From Immersiella caudata (lineage: Eukaryota > Ascomycota > Sordariomycetes > Sordariales > Lasiosphaeriaceae), in assembly GCA_030512335.1 (NCBI GenBank), contig JAULSU010000005.1, positions 186,001 through 250,000 on the forward strand: 64,000 bases of DNA, written 5' to 3'. Positions 1-10,106 of the stretch are shown here, piece after piece. The translations under genes were made by a program, and so were the position numbers. Positions within the stretch are counted from its first letter, which is position 1. Each line of letters starts with the position of its first letter. The notes under the pieces are model-generated. The model had not been told where the DNA came from. It saw only the letters and a program-made list of their open reading frames with translations, and made no database searches.

Positions 1-434
1 TATCACCACGGCAATTGCCGGGCATGTGGCTACCTGAACCCCTATTCTGTACCACTCAGCGTTTTCGCTAAGATGCACACCCCGCAGAGGCTGTTTTTCA
101 GCTCTCCTCTTGCAATAAATGACCGACTAACTACAGGCTCCTTCCTTAATGTAGCTTAATGCAGCAAGTAGGGTTGTCTCGAGATTGATGGTAGTGTGTC
201 ACAAACCCCGCATCAGCAGAGACACAGCCGAGCTACAACACCGACGCGAGTGATGAACGTCCCACAGATGAATTTGGGCCGAAGGGGTCACAACCCCGAG
301 AGCCTCCCAGGAAATGCTTATAAATGCCAGTACATCTCTCTCCCTATTACCTGAATTCACTCTTTCCATCAGCAGCATCGCGCTTTTCTCCCACCCTCAC
401 TCACCTTGTCCCTGCATTGAACACTACACCCATC
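1..434. other. Intergenic region upstream of lectin gene
   Basis: No coding region is supported here. The last part (from about 319) is the core promoter and 5' leader of the lectin gene, with a pyrimidine-rich stretch before the ATG. An ATG at 324 is in frame with the lectin, but it would add 37 residues with no signal-peptide or domain character, so I treat this part as leader. Confidence 0.5.
319..324 (+). promoter_or_regulatory. TATA box of lectin gene
   Basis: TATAAA lies 111 bp upstream of the preferred ATG at 435, a plausible spacing for a fungal TATA promoter with a leader of about 80 nt. Inferred from sequence only. Confidence 0.45.
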
Positions 435-914
435 ATGCCAATCCCCGCTCTCGAAACCAACACCTGGTACCGCCTAGTCAACCTTGGTTGGCCCCGCAAG
501 TCCCTCGACGTGGTCAACGACGGCAAGCAAGAAACCGAAGGCAACATCCAAGTCGCAAACACGGGTGACTTTTCTGGTCAACACTGGCAACTCCGCCCTT
601 CCAAGACCCACCCCGGCTACTTCAACCTCGTCACCATGTGGCTCGGTAAAGACCGTGCCTTGGACGTCAAGGGCAACGACAAGACGCACCCGCATCTGGC
701 CAAGGCTGGCAATGTTTCGGGGCAACGGTGGCAGCTGATTGGTATGGGGGGTGATGTGTGGAAGCTGACCAACTTGTATTCAGGACCGGAGTTGTTTTTG
801 AGCACGGATGAGGGTGGAGAGAGGGTGAAGATGGTGCCAGGGGGCGGGGACTCGTATCAGCGGTGGACTTTGGTCAAGATTCGGGAGATCACGGAGCCGG
901 GGTTTGGTAACTGA
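435..914 (+). CDS. Ricin B-type beta-trefoil lectin domain protein
   Basis: Single-exon gene for a 159-residue protein made almost entirely of one carbohydrate-binding beta-trefoil. Three Q-x-W repeats (QHWQL, QRWQL, QRWTL) sit near the end of each of three similar repeats of about 45 residues, each preceded by a G-N/D-F/V-S-G or equivalent turn. These are the hallmark of the ricin B / CBM13 fold. There is no signal peptide from this start and no attached enzyme or toxin domain, so the product is probably an intracellular lectin, as in several fungal lectins for defence or storage. I chose the ATG at 435 over the in-frame ATG at 324 because the extra residues look like translated leader and the fold starts at about residue 5. 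The sugar specificity cannot be read from sequence. Confidence 0.82.
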   Translation: MPIPALETNTWYRLVNLGWPRKSLDVVNDGKQETEGNIQVANTGDFSGQHWQLRPSKTHPGYFNLVTMWLGKDRALDVKGNDKTHPHLAKAGNVSGQRWQLIGMGGDVWKLTNLYSGPELFLSTDEGGERVKMVPGGGDSYQRWTLVKIREITEPGFGN

Positions 915-1009
915 TTGGTGAATAGACAGAAACCCATCTAGCTAGCAAATCCACCTAAACTTCCCCTGATCACTTCTCCCCAAGTAACTGCTCCCCAATC
1001 ACCAACCCC

Positions 1010-1357
1010 CTAACCAACACGGCACCTCAAACTCTGAATGTTATCCCGAAAAGCCCCACAAAAGCTCCGATACCCAGCTGAGTCAATGGTAGCGACGTAA
1101 TCCCCGTCGGTAGGACAGCCGTCCCTTTTGTAGATATCACAGACCACGCCGGCGCGCGTCTTGGCCGAACAGGCGTCAAAGTCGGGCCAGCTTTGGCAGC
1201 TGTTGAGGGCACCGACGTTCAGCCAGGCACCTTTGCAGTTGGGGTCGCGGTAGAGAGCGATTTCTCCGTCGTCAGGGGCCGCCCAGGAGGCGCTGCAATC
1301 GGCTGCGGCGGTGGTGAGGAGGGTGGTGAGAGCGAGGAAGAGGGTTGAAGGATGCAT
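1010..1357 (-). CDS. Small secreted cysteine-rich protein
   Basis: A 115-residue single-exon protein with a clear signal peptide (residues 1 to about 19, hydrophobic core rich in L/T/A, then A-A-A-D) and a mature chain of about 95 residues with eight cysteines, enough for four disulfides. Aromatic/Gly spacing (YRDPNCKG, and GYRSFCG near the C terminus) recalls short beta/gamma-crystallin-like secreted folds, but this is a weak resemblance. No known catalytic motif. Size, secretion and cysteine content fit a candidate effector or antimicrobial/surface protein. A GATAAAAG TATA-like element lies about 100 bp upstream on the same strand. Confidence 0.75.
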   Translation of the reverse strand: MHPSTLFLALTTLLTTAAADCSASWAAPDDGEIALYRDPNCKGAWLNVGALNSCQSWPDFDACSAKTRAGVVCDIYKRDGCPTDGDYVATIDSAGYRSFCGAFRDNIQSLRCRVG

Positions 1358-2147
1358 CTTGTGAAGCTGTTGATAAGTTTGGTTGCTTGCGTGTCTGATT
1401 TGTTCTTGGTTGCTGTCTTCTGAGTGAGCCTATCGCCTGAGGTCGAGTTCAGTCACCTTTTATCCTTCTCTCCGGCGCAAAGAGAGGCCGCCCTGACCAT
1501 GACTTCGGAGACCATTATTTCATAATTTGGTCTTCAGTCTCAGCCGGCTGGCTGGCAAGAATGAAGACATTGCGAGTTTCGGTGCAAAGACCGTCCGCTG
1601 CTGATCAGAGGGCATTCGTTGGCGTTCGAACAGACTTGAAGCCGAATTGGAATTGGCTTACAGGTCTTAGACGGCCTACCAGGGAGCATTCCGTCAGTGG
1701 TGCGGCATTGTGTCAGTCTCCTGCCTCTTGCGGGTCTTGGCCTGTCGTTATGATTCGCGCTGGTATTCGTATGCTCGTTTCACTCTGCGCTCATGTTTCA
1801 TTGCGGTGTTGCCCATCCGGTTCGTCCTCCAATCAGCGTCTTGACCTGATGTCTCTGTGCCTCACCGGAATTTCGCCAACTGGCGGCTGCAGCAATGATT
1901 GTCCCAGAGCTGAATACAACTGAAGATGGAATGAGATGTAGAAGAAATGTTGTGGATTTTCCTGTGCAAAATCAGGACTGGACAAGGTGGGGGGTTGGCC
2001 TAATCTAAGCGCGTGACGTTGGCCGCTGCGTCTCGAGGAAGGCGTGGCAGGGCGAAACAATTGGTCTGTGGAGCGGGGTCGGAGCCCGACAAAGAAACTT
2101 CCAGTCGCTCCTTCCAGTTCCACGCAGAGGAATCCGACTGGGACAAA
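1358..2147. other. Intergenic region
   Basis: Holds the promoter of the minus-strand secreted protein at its left end and the region upstream of the F-box relic at its right end. An open frame at 1561-1923 (+, 120 codons) has no recognisable domain, signal peptide or homology that I can name, and I do not support it as a gene. Confidence 0.4.
1457..1464 (-). promoter_or_regulatory. TATA-like element of the secreted protein gene
   Basis: On the minus strand this reads GATAAAAG, 100 bp upstream of the ATG at 1357. Position and composition fit a TATA box; no other evidence. Confidence 0.4.
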
Positions 2148-3681
2148 ATGGAATGGCTGGCCTTTGAACTGCTTGATCTTATTGTGTCCCACCTCGACCC
2201 TCCTCTGGCGCCACTTGCCGTTCTTCAGTGACAATGGCAGCATGCGATTGAAGCTCGCCATTCTCCTCACTCACGTTGAGAGCCGAAAGCGAACCAGACC
2301 CCAAGACCAATCTCACGGGTCTTGGCGAACTCTCAACTGCCTTTTCTAACCCAACGCGGTGCCGACACCTCAAAAACCTTGAGTTCCGAGTTGCAGTGCC
2401 GTCACCCACCGAGAAACGTCTTCGGAAGCTGCAGGGTAGGCGCGAGTCGGCGCTGAACGATGCCGTCTACACTCGAAAGGTGGCTGAATTCTTCTCCCTT
2501 ATGGCTCGACTCTTCGAGGGAGCACCGTTCACGCTTGCATTGACCATTAAAGTTTACCCGCTCGTCGGCTACCAGCAACCGCCCCCTGACTACGAACCAC
2601 AGCACTGGCACTTGGGAGAACCCATGTGGATGATTCGGAACCGCTCTAAGCACATCAACTTCGATGCGAGCTTAGGAGATGGCCTCGCTCATGTGCCCGC
2701 CGTCTCTCGCTTTCGCCATTGTGAAGAAGGGATTCGCAACCTCAATCCAGCAGTCATCTCGGTGTGCACCGCTGCTCTCCCCAACGTCGAGGCCATGGCT
2801 TGGTTCTTCGTTCCTCCGCCCCGCCGGTTATGGGAGCTGCGCAAATCCATCAGGAGCTCCTTGGCAGACGCGCTCTTTGCATCCGAGGCGTTCTTGTCCC
2901 AACTCACTACTCTCACCATCATCTGGCAGAATTCAGACCCTTCAAATGAGCAGTTCGACCCCAGGAGCTACATTGACACCCCCACACCGTCACCCAAAGA
3001 TCGATTGAGCATTGCCCTGCGACACATCTCGCAGCTACCATCGTTCCATCACTTGAAACTGTTAGACTGTCATACCATATCCGAGGAATTGTTTCAAACC
3101 CCGGATAAGAGCAGCAGTAATCTTGGAACCTGGCTCTCGCTGCAAACGTTCGAGGTGCACATGGCTCTCACGACACCTGGCGGTCTATGGTACATCACGG
3201 GCGACCCCGGAGACGGGGTAATAACCGATGGCGAACGAGATGACCTCACGGACGAAGAGATTTCAGTGTTCGACTCGGCCGACTCTGACACATCCGATTA
3301 AGCACCCGACATGTCATGGGACAGGGAGAATGGGGATCTGGGCGGTCTGCAGTTAACTCAACGCCCGATAATGCAGTTCAGGTGCCGCTTTTGGTTTCAA
3401 TGGCTAAGGCCGTCACGCGTATGCCTGCTTTGCGCGAGCTAGAGGTGAGAAGCAGCCCTCCCGCTAACCACATGTCCTTCCGCTACTACGGTCCCGGGAT
3501 AACGAAGGGGTTCGCTTGGTTTGATAAGGCAGAGGAGGCTTTTCATCTTGCCCGTGCACATCAGCCAAGATGGGTGTTTGAGTTTTTTGGCTTCGATACG
3601 GCGTGGAAGCCTCCAAGGCGTTTGCAAGCGGCCTTTGACGAATGTTTTGGAGAGGGATGTGTATTCTTGGCGCAGTCTTGA
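2148..3681 (+). pseudogene. Decayed F-box protein gene (multiple lesions)
   Basis: The parts of one fungal F-box protein lie in order but in different frames. The N-terminal F-box (starting MEWLAFELLDLIVSHLD) begins at ATG 2148. An in-frame TGA follows at 2229-2231, then the same frame continues as QWQHAIEAR, the typical end of a fungal F-box. The frame then shifts near 2258 and continues as SSLTLR and about 340 codons (open 2252-3301) of LRR-poor F-box C-terminal sequence with an acidic tail, ending at TAA 3299-3301. A last block, from about 3360 to the stop at 3681, lies in a third frame and has the family's usual C-terminal 'SMAKAVTRMPAL' helix and a W/F-rich end. No intron of fungal size joins these parts cleanly. 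I infer a pseudogene with at least four lesions. An intact copy would be about 500 residues and would act as an SCF ubiquitin-ligase adaptor. Confidence 0.75.
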
Positions 3682-4313
3682 AGCTGAGAAGGGAGCTCGC
3701 AGTCTTTCACACAAGGGTCCCTTCTTTCGAAGGGCCGCCCTGACTGCACAGCGAAGCCACGACACCACGGACGAATGGTGACGTGGCAGCTCTTGGGCCT
3801 TCAGCTCGGGGCAGACGGCCTTCAATCGATGCCGGCGCGCGCTATTGTTCAGCTTTCTACCAAATATTTGACCTTCGGATCGGTACTATTATCGTCGTTG
3901 TCAAGCGAGCTTGGTAAATGGGGTCTATTCTTCAAGTTTACGAGACGTGTACTACACTGAAGAAATGACTCTCTCTAAATAAGGGCAGTGTCTAATTACC
4001 ACCGAGTCATTTCTACGAACGCCTCGTCCCAAACAAGACTGCCAGGCTGAAGCTGGACGATAACGACGCCAAGCCACACGTTCAACGTTTTCGCCATGCC
4101 CTGCCACTCAGCGCACTCGAGCTGTGGTGTAACCTAACTAGCGAAACCGGCTGGAAAGTACTGGTTCCAAAGACAAAGAATAGGATGGATGTACTTGAAG
4201 GTTGACAAGCTGTTGTCGAGTGGCTGGACCATAAAAGGGGTGGAACTGACCACCATGCCTCGACACTCTTCACTCAGCCTCCAACTCCTCACTTCAGCTC
4301 CGAAGCAGACAAG
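3682..4313. other. Intergenic region and promoter of WSC gene
   Basis: No gene supported. A TATA-like ATAAAAG at 4231-4237 lies 83 bp before the ATG at 4314, followed by a C/T-rich leader typical of fungal start regions. Confidence 0.45.
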
Positions 4314-5424
4314 ATGCACCGCAAGTCAGCAGTCCTTCTGGCCAGTGCGGCCCTCGTGGCAGCGCAGTGCACCATCCCGGAGACGCCCCTCTCAGACACT
4401 ATTTCGGCCCCTTTCCGGCTTCAGGTCCAGAATTCTTCCCGCGCCGAAGTTCACGACAAGTACATGAACCTGTTCCTTGCCGGCGGCGGTGACCGCCACT
4501 TGTTCATCGGCCCGGTTGGTGATCCTACATTCGATCTCACTCTCATTGACGGGGTGATCAACTGGGTGCCCGGTGGCGTCCGCGCCGTAATCGGCGGGGA
4601 GGTACGTCACCAATCTCCATCCTCACCAGGACAAGTAACCCCTGACCCTTTCACAGTTCTCGGAAGTCGACCACACCACCAAGCTGTTCATGACGGGTCG
4701 TGGCGACCCGCGCGCCATCTTCGAGCCCACCTACGCCTGCAATCCTGACGACCCGACGGAAACACAGGTCGAACTACGCTTCATCACCTGGCAGAACCAG
4801 CCCGCCGGCGGTTATATCTGCGTCCGCCACGCCTTTGACGGTAGCCACGAGTTCCGGTATTACCCCCCTGGCAACGACCTCATCGACGTCTCTCGCGAAT
4901 GCATCCAAGTCACCCTCGTTGTTCGCCCCTCCGGAAGTGGCCCCGTGACGTCCACCACGGGTTCCGTCTCCAGCAGCACCCCTACTTCTACCCCCATCAC
5001 TTCCTCAACGACTTCCACCGCGCCCACATCAACCGGAACACCCGGCGCCTTCGCCGACATGACCCCCCTTGGCTTCCGCTTCCTCGGCTGCGCTCCCGAA
5101 GAGCGGCGCGTCGTCCCCTCTGACTTTCCCGGCCGCACCCTTCCCTCGGTCGTTTGGTCCTCGGGCACCCTGACTAATGCCGCCTGTATGAGTTTTTGCT
5201 CCAACGCCGGCTACATATACGCTGGTACCGAATGGTCTCGCGAGTGTTGGTGTGCCAACAGCTACGCGGCCACGAGACAGCCGGCTACAACGGTGGCCAG
5301 TTTGGCCAATTGCAATTTTGTGTGCTCCGGGGCAGCGGGAGAGTATTGTGGAGGAGATGCGTGGTTGAGTTTGTATGAAAAGTGTGAGGTTGGCGGGCCT
5401 TGTGAGAATGTTGTTTTTACTTGA
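4314..5424 (+). CDS. Secreted WSC-domain protein
   Basis: Two exons, 4314-4601 and 4657-5424. The 55 bp intron has a GTACGT donor, a CTGAC-like branch and a TTTCACAG acceptor, and joins in phase 0, giving 351 residues. A signal peptide (1 to about 18, ending A-A-Q) leads into a globular N-terminal region of about 165 residues with an A-C-N-P-D motif and few cysteines. Next comes a low-complexity Ser/Thr/Pro linker (about residues 187-226) likely to be O-glycosylated. A C-terminal WSC domain follows (about 235-338), with GYIYAGTEW, ECWCANSY and CSGAAGEYCGG blocks and eight regularly spaced cysteines. WSC domains bind carbohydrate or act in cell-wall contact. There is no transmembrane or GPI signal after the WSC, so I infer an extracellular or wall-associated protein. 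The N-terminal region resembles domains often paired with WSC in secreted fungal proteins of unknown activity. Confidence 0.85.
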
Positions 5425-6350
5425 ATCGGGTGGGACAAAATGGGGGTAATGTTGGAATGCTCTCACCTTTGTACCTATGTGAAGAAAAAAAGGCAGAACT
5501 TCCATTTCCGACTCTCGCAGGCTCCAGCTGACGTGTGAGGGGAACTCAGGCCCAGCAAGAGATCAGCTGACTAGGTCGCTCGCGGACGATTAATCCACTT
5601 TGCGTCACCACTGTGGACCTCTTGACCCCTCAGCTGAACGTGGTTGCTGTCCTTTTCGTTTCTGGAAGGCGCGGCCCCCAAAGCAATTAATTGGTCGGCG
5701 ACAAATTTCAGCTCACCGCCACTAAACCTAACTCCCTTCCCTCTACTACAAGTCCAACAGCGTCCTTTCACGATTCATGGATTCCTCTCCCGCTCGCTCC
5801 GTGGGTTGGCTCTAAATAGCAAACTTTTCGTCATCCCATCGTCAGTACCGCATAATTACGACACAGCGCGGCCGGGTTCCGGGTTTAAGCATGTCTCCAT
5901 CACCAGAACTCAATCCGTTCATTGCAATCGGCGCAAGGCTAACCTCTCGTCAGCTACCACGCGCTGCCCCTCTCATCCCCGGGCGTGACTTGGAACATCG
6001 AGACGGCGCAAAGTCTGTCTCGCTGATCTCTTGAGAATGCCAGGGTTCTCGACCGAAGATGCTGGTACTCGATCGATTCTAGCACCCATAACGCGACTCT
6101 CCATCAGCAATTCCCGGCTGCAACACACAGCAAGATGCACGAGACCATCGACAGTGAGGATAGCGATGATGGAAGAGTCCCACTTTACTCCGGATAAGCA
6201 AAGCCTGTGACGGTCTTGGGGACTCTCGTCCCCGGATCGACAGCGCCAATCGCTATAAGGATCAATCCGACACCGCCTCGCACCTTGCGCCCCAGATTCA
6301 GCAATACCACAAGCACAGCATCGAAGTCCCCGAGTTAAGCGCACAGCAAC
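5425..6350. other. Intergenic region upstream of Rds1-like gene
   Basis: About 0.9 kb with balanced composition and no supported gene. Open frames here are short and have no domain character. It probably contains the promoter and leader of the next gene; I see no convincing TATA box. Confidence 0.4.
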
Positions 6351-7751
6351 ATGCGAGCCTTCAGATTAACAGCAGGCGCTGTCTTGCTTTTCTTCGCAAC
6401 GTCTTCCACGTCGGTTCCCGTCGTCTCGGACCCAACGACGACACTCTTCTCTGCTGAAGCCACCGCTCCTCCGCAAGTGCCTCACACCGATGTGACCTCC
6501 CACGGCCCCTACGACGGCCCTCCTCCCACCACTACCGGTGCATTGTCGGCCGACGTCCTCGCGCCTTCGATTCCCGCATTACCCCCCGGACCCGATGCCT
6601 ACAGCTACCCCAGCGATGGCCAGCTCCATGGCGCCAAGCCTGCCCCGTACACCCCTTCTGGTGGCTTGGGCACCAACGGCTCCGCTCCAGTCTATCGCAT
6701 GCTATCAGACTTCGACTACGAATCCATTGCCCTTGCGCTCTATCAGGAGTGGATCGAACTCGACCTGTTCCACTGGGGATTGGCTACATTTTCCGACCAA
6801 GACTTTGAGAACGCCGGTCTGACCACCCAAGACCGCTACTTGATCCAGTTCATGGCCGAGCAAGAAGTCGGACATGCTACCCTGCTGAGAAATATGCTGG
6901 GCGCTCAGGCACCGAAGCAATGCACCTACAACTACCCGGTTTCCAACGTGCGGGAATATATCGATTTCTGCCAGAAGCTGACGCGGATCGGCGAATCAGG
7001 CGTGTACGGCTTCATGAACCACCTCAACGCCCGAGACGTCGGCCAGCTCTTGCTCCAGAGCATCTCCACCGAGGCCCGGCAGCAGATGATCTTCCGTCAG
7101 TTCGAAGGCCTCTTTCCGATGCCAGTTTGGTTTGAGATTGGAACGCCACAATCGTGGGCTTGGACCTTGTTGGCGCCGTACATCTCAAGTTGCCCCGGAA
7201 ACCAAACTCGACTCATCTGGCAGAACTACCCAAGTGTCTACATCCTCAACCAGCCCAATCCAACCCGCGTCAACAGCGCCAACGTCTGGAATGAGACAAC
7301 AGGGGGATACACCAACACCCTCAGTGCAGCCGATGTCAAGGAAGATGAAGACTGTCTTCACAACAAGGAAGTCAGTTCCAACTGCGCCCCGGCCATCACC
7401 AACAACCGCACCATTCCCCTCTCCTACCCCGGACGACAAGTGTTCTTCCAGTGGGACAACCCTGGCCAGGCGATCGGTCCGAATAACAGCTACATCACGG
7501 ATACTGCGGTCAAGGAACCAGTTTTTGCGGCATGGGTCAGTCAGCTGAACGTGACGTACACACCGCTGCAGGATGTTCAGAGCAACACTGCATGGGCGGT
7601 GCAGCCTGACATGAGCACATACGCTGGAGATCCAGCCGTCAACGGGACCATGTATTTGTTGCTGACAGATGAGGATCTGTATGTCACACCGTTCAACCTG
7701 AGCATGTTGAACCCTCATGTATACGGCGTCGCGCTGTACCAGGCTGGTTGA
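6351..7751 (+). CDS. Rds1-like secreted ferritin-fold stress protein
   Basis: Intronless, 466 residues. Signal peptide at 1 to about 22, then a Pro/Thr-rich disordered segment to about residue 112. A ferritin-like four-helix domain follows (about 118-265), with candidate metal-ligand acidic residues in YQEWIELDLF (about 131-140), the E-x-x-H pair in AEQEVGHATLL (Glu172, His175) and a matching Glu in STEARQQM. The roughly 200-residue C-terminal part has N-x-S/T sites and several cysteines. This architecture and length match fungal Rds1 homologues (ferritin-like domain, DUF-type C terminus), which in fission yeast respond to glucose, ammonium, phosphate and CO2 starvation. Enzymatic activity is not established for the family. 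N-glycosylation sites support an extracellular location. Confidence 0.85.
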   Translation: MRAFRLTAGAVLLFFATSSTSVPVVSDPTTTLFSAEATAPPQVPHTDVTSHGPYDGPPPTTTGALSADVLAPSIPALPPGPDAYSYPSDGQLHGAKPAPYTPSGGLGTNGSAPVYRMLSDFDYESIALALYQEWIELDLFHWGLATFSDQDFENAGLTTQDRYLIQFMAEQEVGHATLLRNMLGAQAPKQCTYNYPVSNVREYIDFCQKLTRIGESGVYGFMNHLNARDVGQLLLQSISTEARQQMIFRQFEGLFPMPVWFEIGTPQSWAWTLLAPYISSCPGNQTRLIWQNYPSVYILNQPNPTRVNSANVWNETTGGYTNTLSAADVKEDEDCLHNKEVSSNCAPAITNNRTIPLSYPGRQVFFQWDNPGQAIGPNNSYITDTAVKEPVFAAWVSQLNVTYTPLQDVQSNTAWAVQPDMSTYAGDPAVNGTMYLLLTDEDLYVTPFNLSMLNPHVYGVALYQAG

Positions 7752-8070
7752 GTGCTTTTGTCAGTCGTAGAGATCTAGGAACGCGACAGGTCCTGTGGGC
7801 AGCGATAAGTTATCACAAGAATTCTGTCTCCCGATCAGTGTCGGATTTTGTGATCACTTTGTGAATGTTGGACGAGGGGTGAACTCCCGGAGCTATCTTC
7901 CCTTCCGGGTGGAACATCGGGTCGCGTCGCATTGGAGACCTATGACGACGATCATCACCACCCACAAGCCACGACATCACTAACCTCAGGCAGCACCACT
8001 TTGACTTCACAACATGCACGAGGTATCACGACCAACAAGACGCAGAGAAGCCATCACAGAGACGAAAACG
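7752..8070. other. Intergenic region
   Basis: 3' flank of the Rds1-like gene and 5' flank of the small spliced gene that follows. An in-frame ATG at 8014 could extend the next protein by 19 residues. Confidence 0.4.
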
Positions 8071-8507
8071 ATGCGACGGGCCTGTCTAGTTCTCTCTCAC
8101 GGTGTGCCCAAAACACGCGTCGCGCTACGTAGCTCCTCTTCAAAGGCACCCATCAGACCTCCAGAACGCCTTGGTGCGAGCGCCAGCAAGGTAAGTTCAA
8201 TCCTCATACCCTCTGAAGCTTTCTAGCAAACGGCTACTAGGTTGCGCTATTAACGGCGCGTCGGCCCTCAAAATCGCCACAACCGAGCCCAACGGTGAAG
8301 GATCAAGACCCACCTTAAGCAGGGGTTGATGTGGCACAGGCGCAGGCGGTGAAGAAGAAGAAAACGCTGGCTGAGATAGACGAGGAGTTGAAGCTCAAGA
8401 TGGAGGGGATCGCAGGCGACGGAGGCGAGGCGGGTGTTGAGCTGGAGGACGGAGCACCGGTTGCGATGAAAAGATCAGTGAGGAACAACATGTTTCGGTA
8501 CATTTGA
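8071..8507 (+). CDS. Small conserved fungal protein, probably mitochondrial
   Basis: Exon 1 (8071-8190) encodes a basic, Ser/Arg-rich N terminus typical of a mitochondrial presequence and ends at a strong GTAAGT donor. The last exon (8340-8507) encodes a Lys run, an acidic helix beginning KTLAEIDEELKLKMEG, a Gly-rich G-D-G-G-E-A-G turn and a C terminus ending SVRNNMFRYI, which I recognise as a conserved ending of small fungal hypothetical proteins. Joining 8190 to 8340 directly (149 bp intron, acceptor GGCACAG) keeps frame and gives 95 residues. Two short introns (8191-8240 and 8295-8339) around an 18-codon exon also keep frame and give 113 residues. The intervening frame carries a TAA at 8316, so some splicing is required. 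ATG 8071 gives the better targeting peptide; ATG 8014 is the alternative. Function unknown. Confidence 0.6.
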
Positions 8508-9075
8508 AGAAGCTTTCAACGGAGAATCGAACCGAGAGACTGGTGCTCAGGGGCGCGGGCTTTCGTTAGTTTTTGCTGCCAAGATGGGGCACAGCACCAG
8601 TTCGTCTTGTCCTAGCACTCCGGGCGGCCGACGGATTGGACCAACGCATGAACGATCTTCTGAAACCAGGTTCCAACACGAGACACTCTGCTCTCTGATG
8701 GTTTGGTACGGTCCACTTCTCAGCCCCCATGACCGAAATCCGGGGTTGTCCGTACGGCGAGGCTGCACCAACGCATTGAGCCCCTGATCCTTCCTCAGGC
8801 ACAGGGCAGGGTCATGAACGACATTCTGCCTTGCGACGCCATGCCCAGCATACCATTAGGCTGCGGCGTTCAAGCCAAGTGCATCATCACCCACAGTGAG
8901 CATGTTACCACGGCCGCAACGGAGATGGGCACAAGACAACTCCATGCCGCTCAGGGGTGAATCCTTGCCATCATTTTTCAAGACAAATAATCTGCCTCAA
9001 TCGCTGATTACGACACGACGAATCTCCGCATCATCTTCAGTTCCCAGTCCTGAGTCTTTGATTATCGATCCAGCC
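8508..9075. other. Intergenic region upstream of metalloprotease
   Basis: No gene supported. The ATG at 8896 is in frame with the protease but only adds translated leader without a signal-peptide core. A C/T-rich stretch precedes the chosen start at 9076. Confidence 0.4.
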
Positions 9076-10106
9076 ATGCATCTGCGCCACTTCGCCGCCG
9101 GCCTTCTGGCTGTCTCGCCCGCTCTCGCCGAAAGCCACAAGTGCGGAGGCCACAATGATTTGAGCGAGCTGGGCGACGAGCTTGGTCGCTCCGGGCTTGA
9201 TTCCAGCCTTTCAGCGCTGAATACGCGCCAGACATATCCTGTCCCCCCTACGGTGGAACTCATCGCCCATGTTACAGCTCCCAGCACTCGTCGCGAGGAT
9301 GGCCATCTCTCGGTATGTATACTCTCTGGGTTTTCAGGCTATCCAGCTAACACAGAGTAGAAAGAAGAAGTGGCCGAGCAGGTCGAGATCATCAAAAAAC
9401 TCTACGAGCCCACCAAGATCACCTTCAAGTACGACGAGGCAAAGCTTCGGTATCATGTCGATACGAAATGGCAAGGCGAGAAGACGACAATCAGGGAATT
9501 CGACCCAATGATCGCCGAGTTGCGCGAAGGCAATTATCGCACTCTGAACCTGTTCTTCTACAACAACACCAACCAACTATACGGCGGCGGCTGCCGAAAC
9601 CCCTGGACCGAAGTGCAACGGGGTTACAGTTTTGAGAAGCGTCTCATCGAGGACGGCTGCGTCGTTTCCACCTACACCATCAACAAATCCTCACATCCGT
9701 ACATGAACCAGGGCAAGACGGCCGTGCACGAGATCGGCCATTGGTTCGGTCTACTCCACCCCTTTGAGGCTGGCAACATCACGCAGCCTTTGGTCAGAGA
9801 TCCGGACACGTGCTGGTCTGGTAACCCGGACGACCACGTTGACGACACGCCGAAGACTCGTCCCGGCCCGTCGGGACACTGTAACAATACGAGTAATACT
9901 TGCAGGGAACCGACCGGTCAACCTGCCATCCTTGATCCGATTGACAATTTCATGATGTACACGTCGGATGCGTGCCAGTCTCGGTTTACGGACGGTCAAG
10001 TGTGAGTCTCCCATGCAACATGACACAATTGATGGTGATGCTGACGTTGTGACATGGCAGAGCGCGAATGTATGAGATGTACGACAAGTACCGCGCGAGG
10101 GCGTAA
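9076..10106 (+). CDS. Secreted M43-family (pappalysin-like) metalloprotease
   Basis: Three exons: 9076-9312, 9361-10001 and 10061-10106. Intron 1 (48 bp) runs GTATGT to GAGTAG with a CTAAC branch; intron 2 (59 bp) runs GTGAGT to GGCAG. The product is 307 residues. Signal peptide at 1 to about 18, propeptide to roughly residue 60-70. The zinc motif is HEIGHWFGLLH (His202, Glu203, His206, third ligand His212), followed by the conserved P-F. A cysteine-bearing D-x-C segment follows, then the Met-turn region D-N-F-M-M-Y-T (about 275-281) and the terminal S-x-F-T-D-G-Q block. Length and order match the fungal extracellular M43B proteases often induced on protein substrates. All catalytic residues are present, so I expect an active secreted endopeptidase. 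Confidence 0.9.

Noticed and set aside
1561..1923. 120-codon open frame on the plus strand
   Set aside because: No domain, signal peptide or compositional sign of coding; it lies in a promoter region between two genes.
1833..2270. 145-codon open frame on the minus strand
   Set aside because: Overlaps the F-box N terminus on the opposite strand and has no recognisable content; a shadow frame.
5644..5988. 114-codon plus-strand ORF upstream of the Rds1-like gene
   Set aside because: No conserved motif, poor start context, and it ends before the true gene; probably non-coding upstream DNA.
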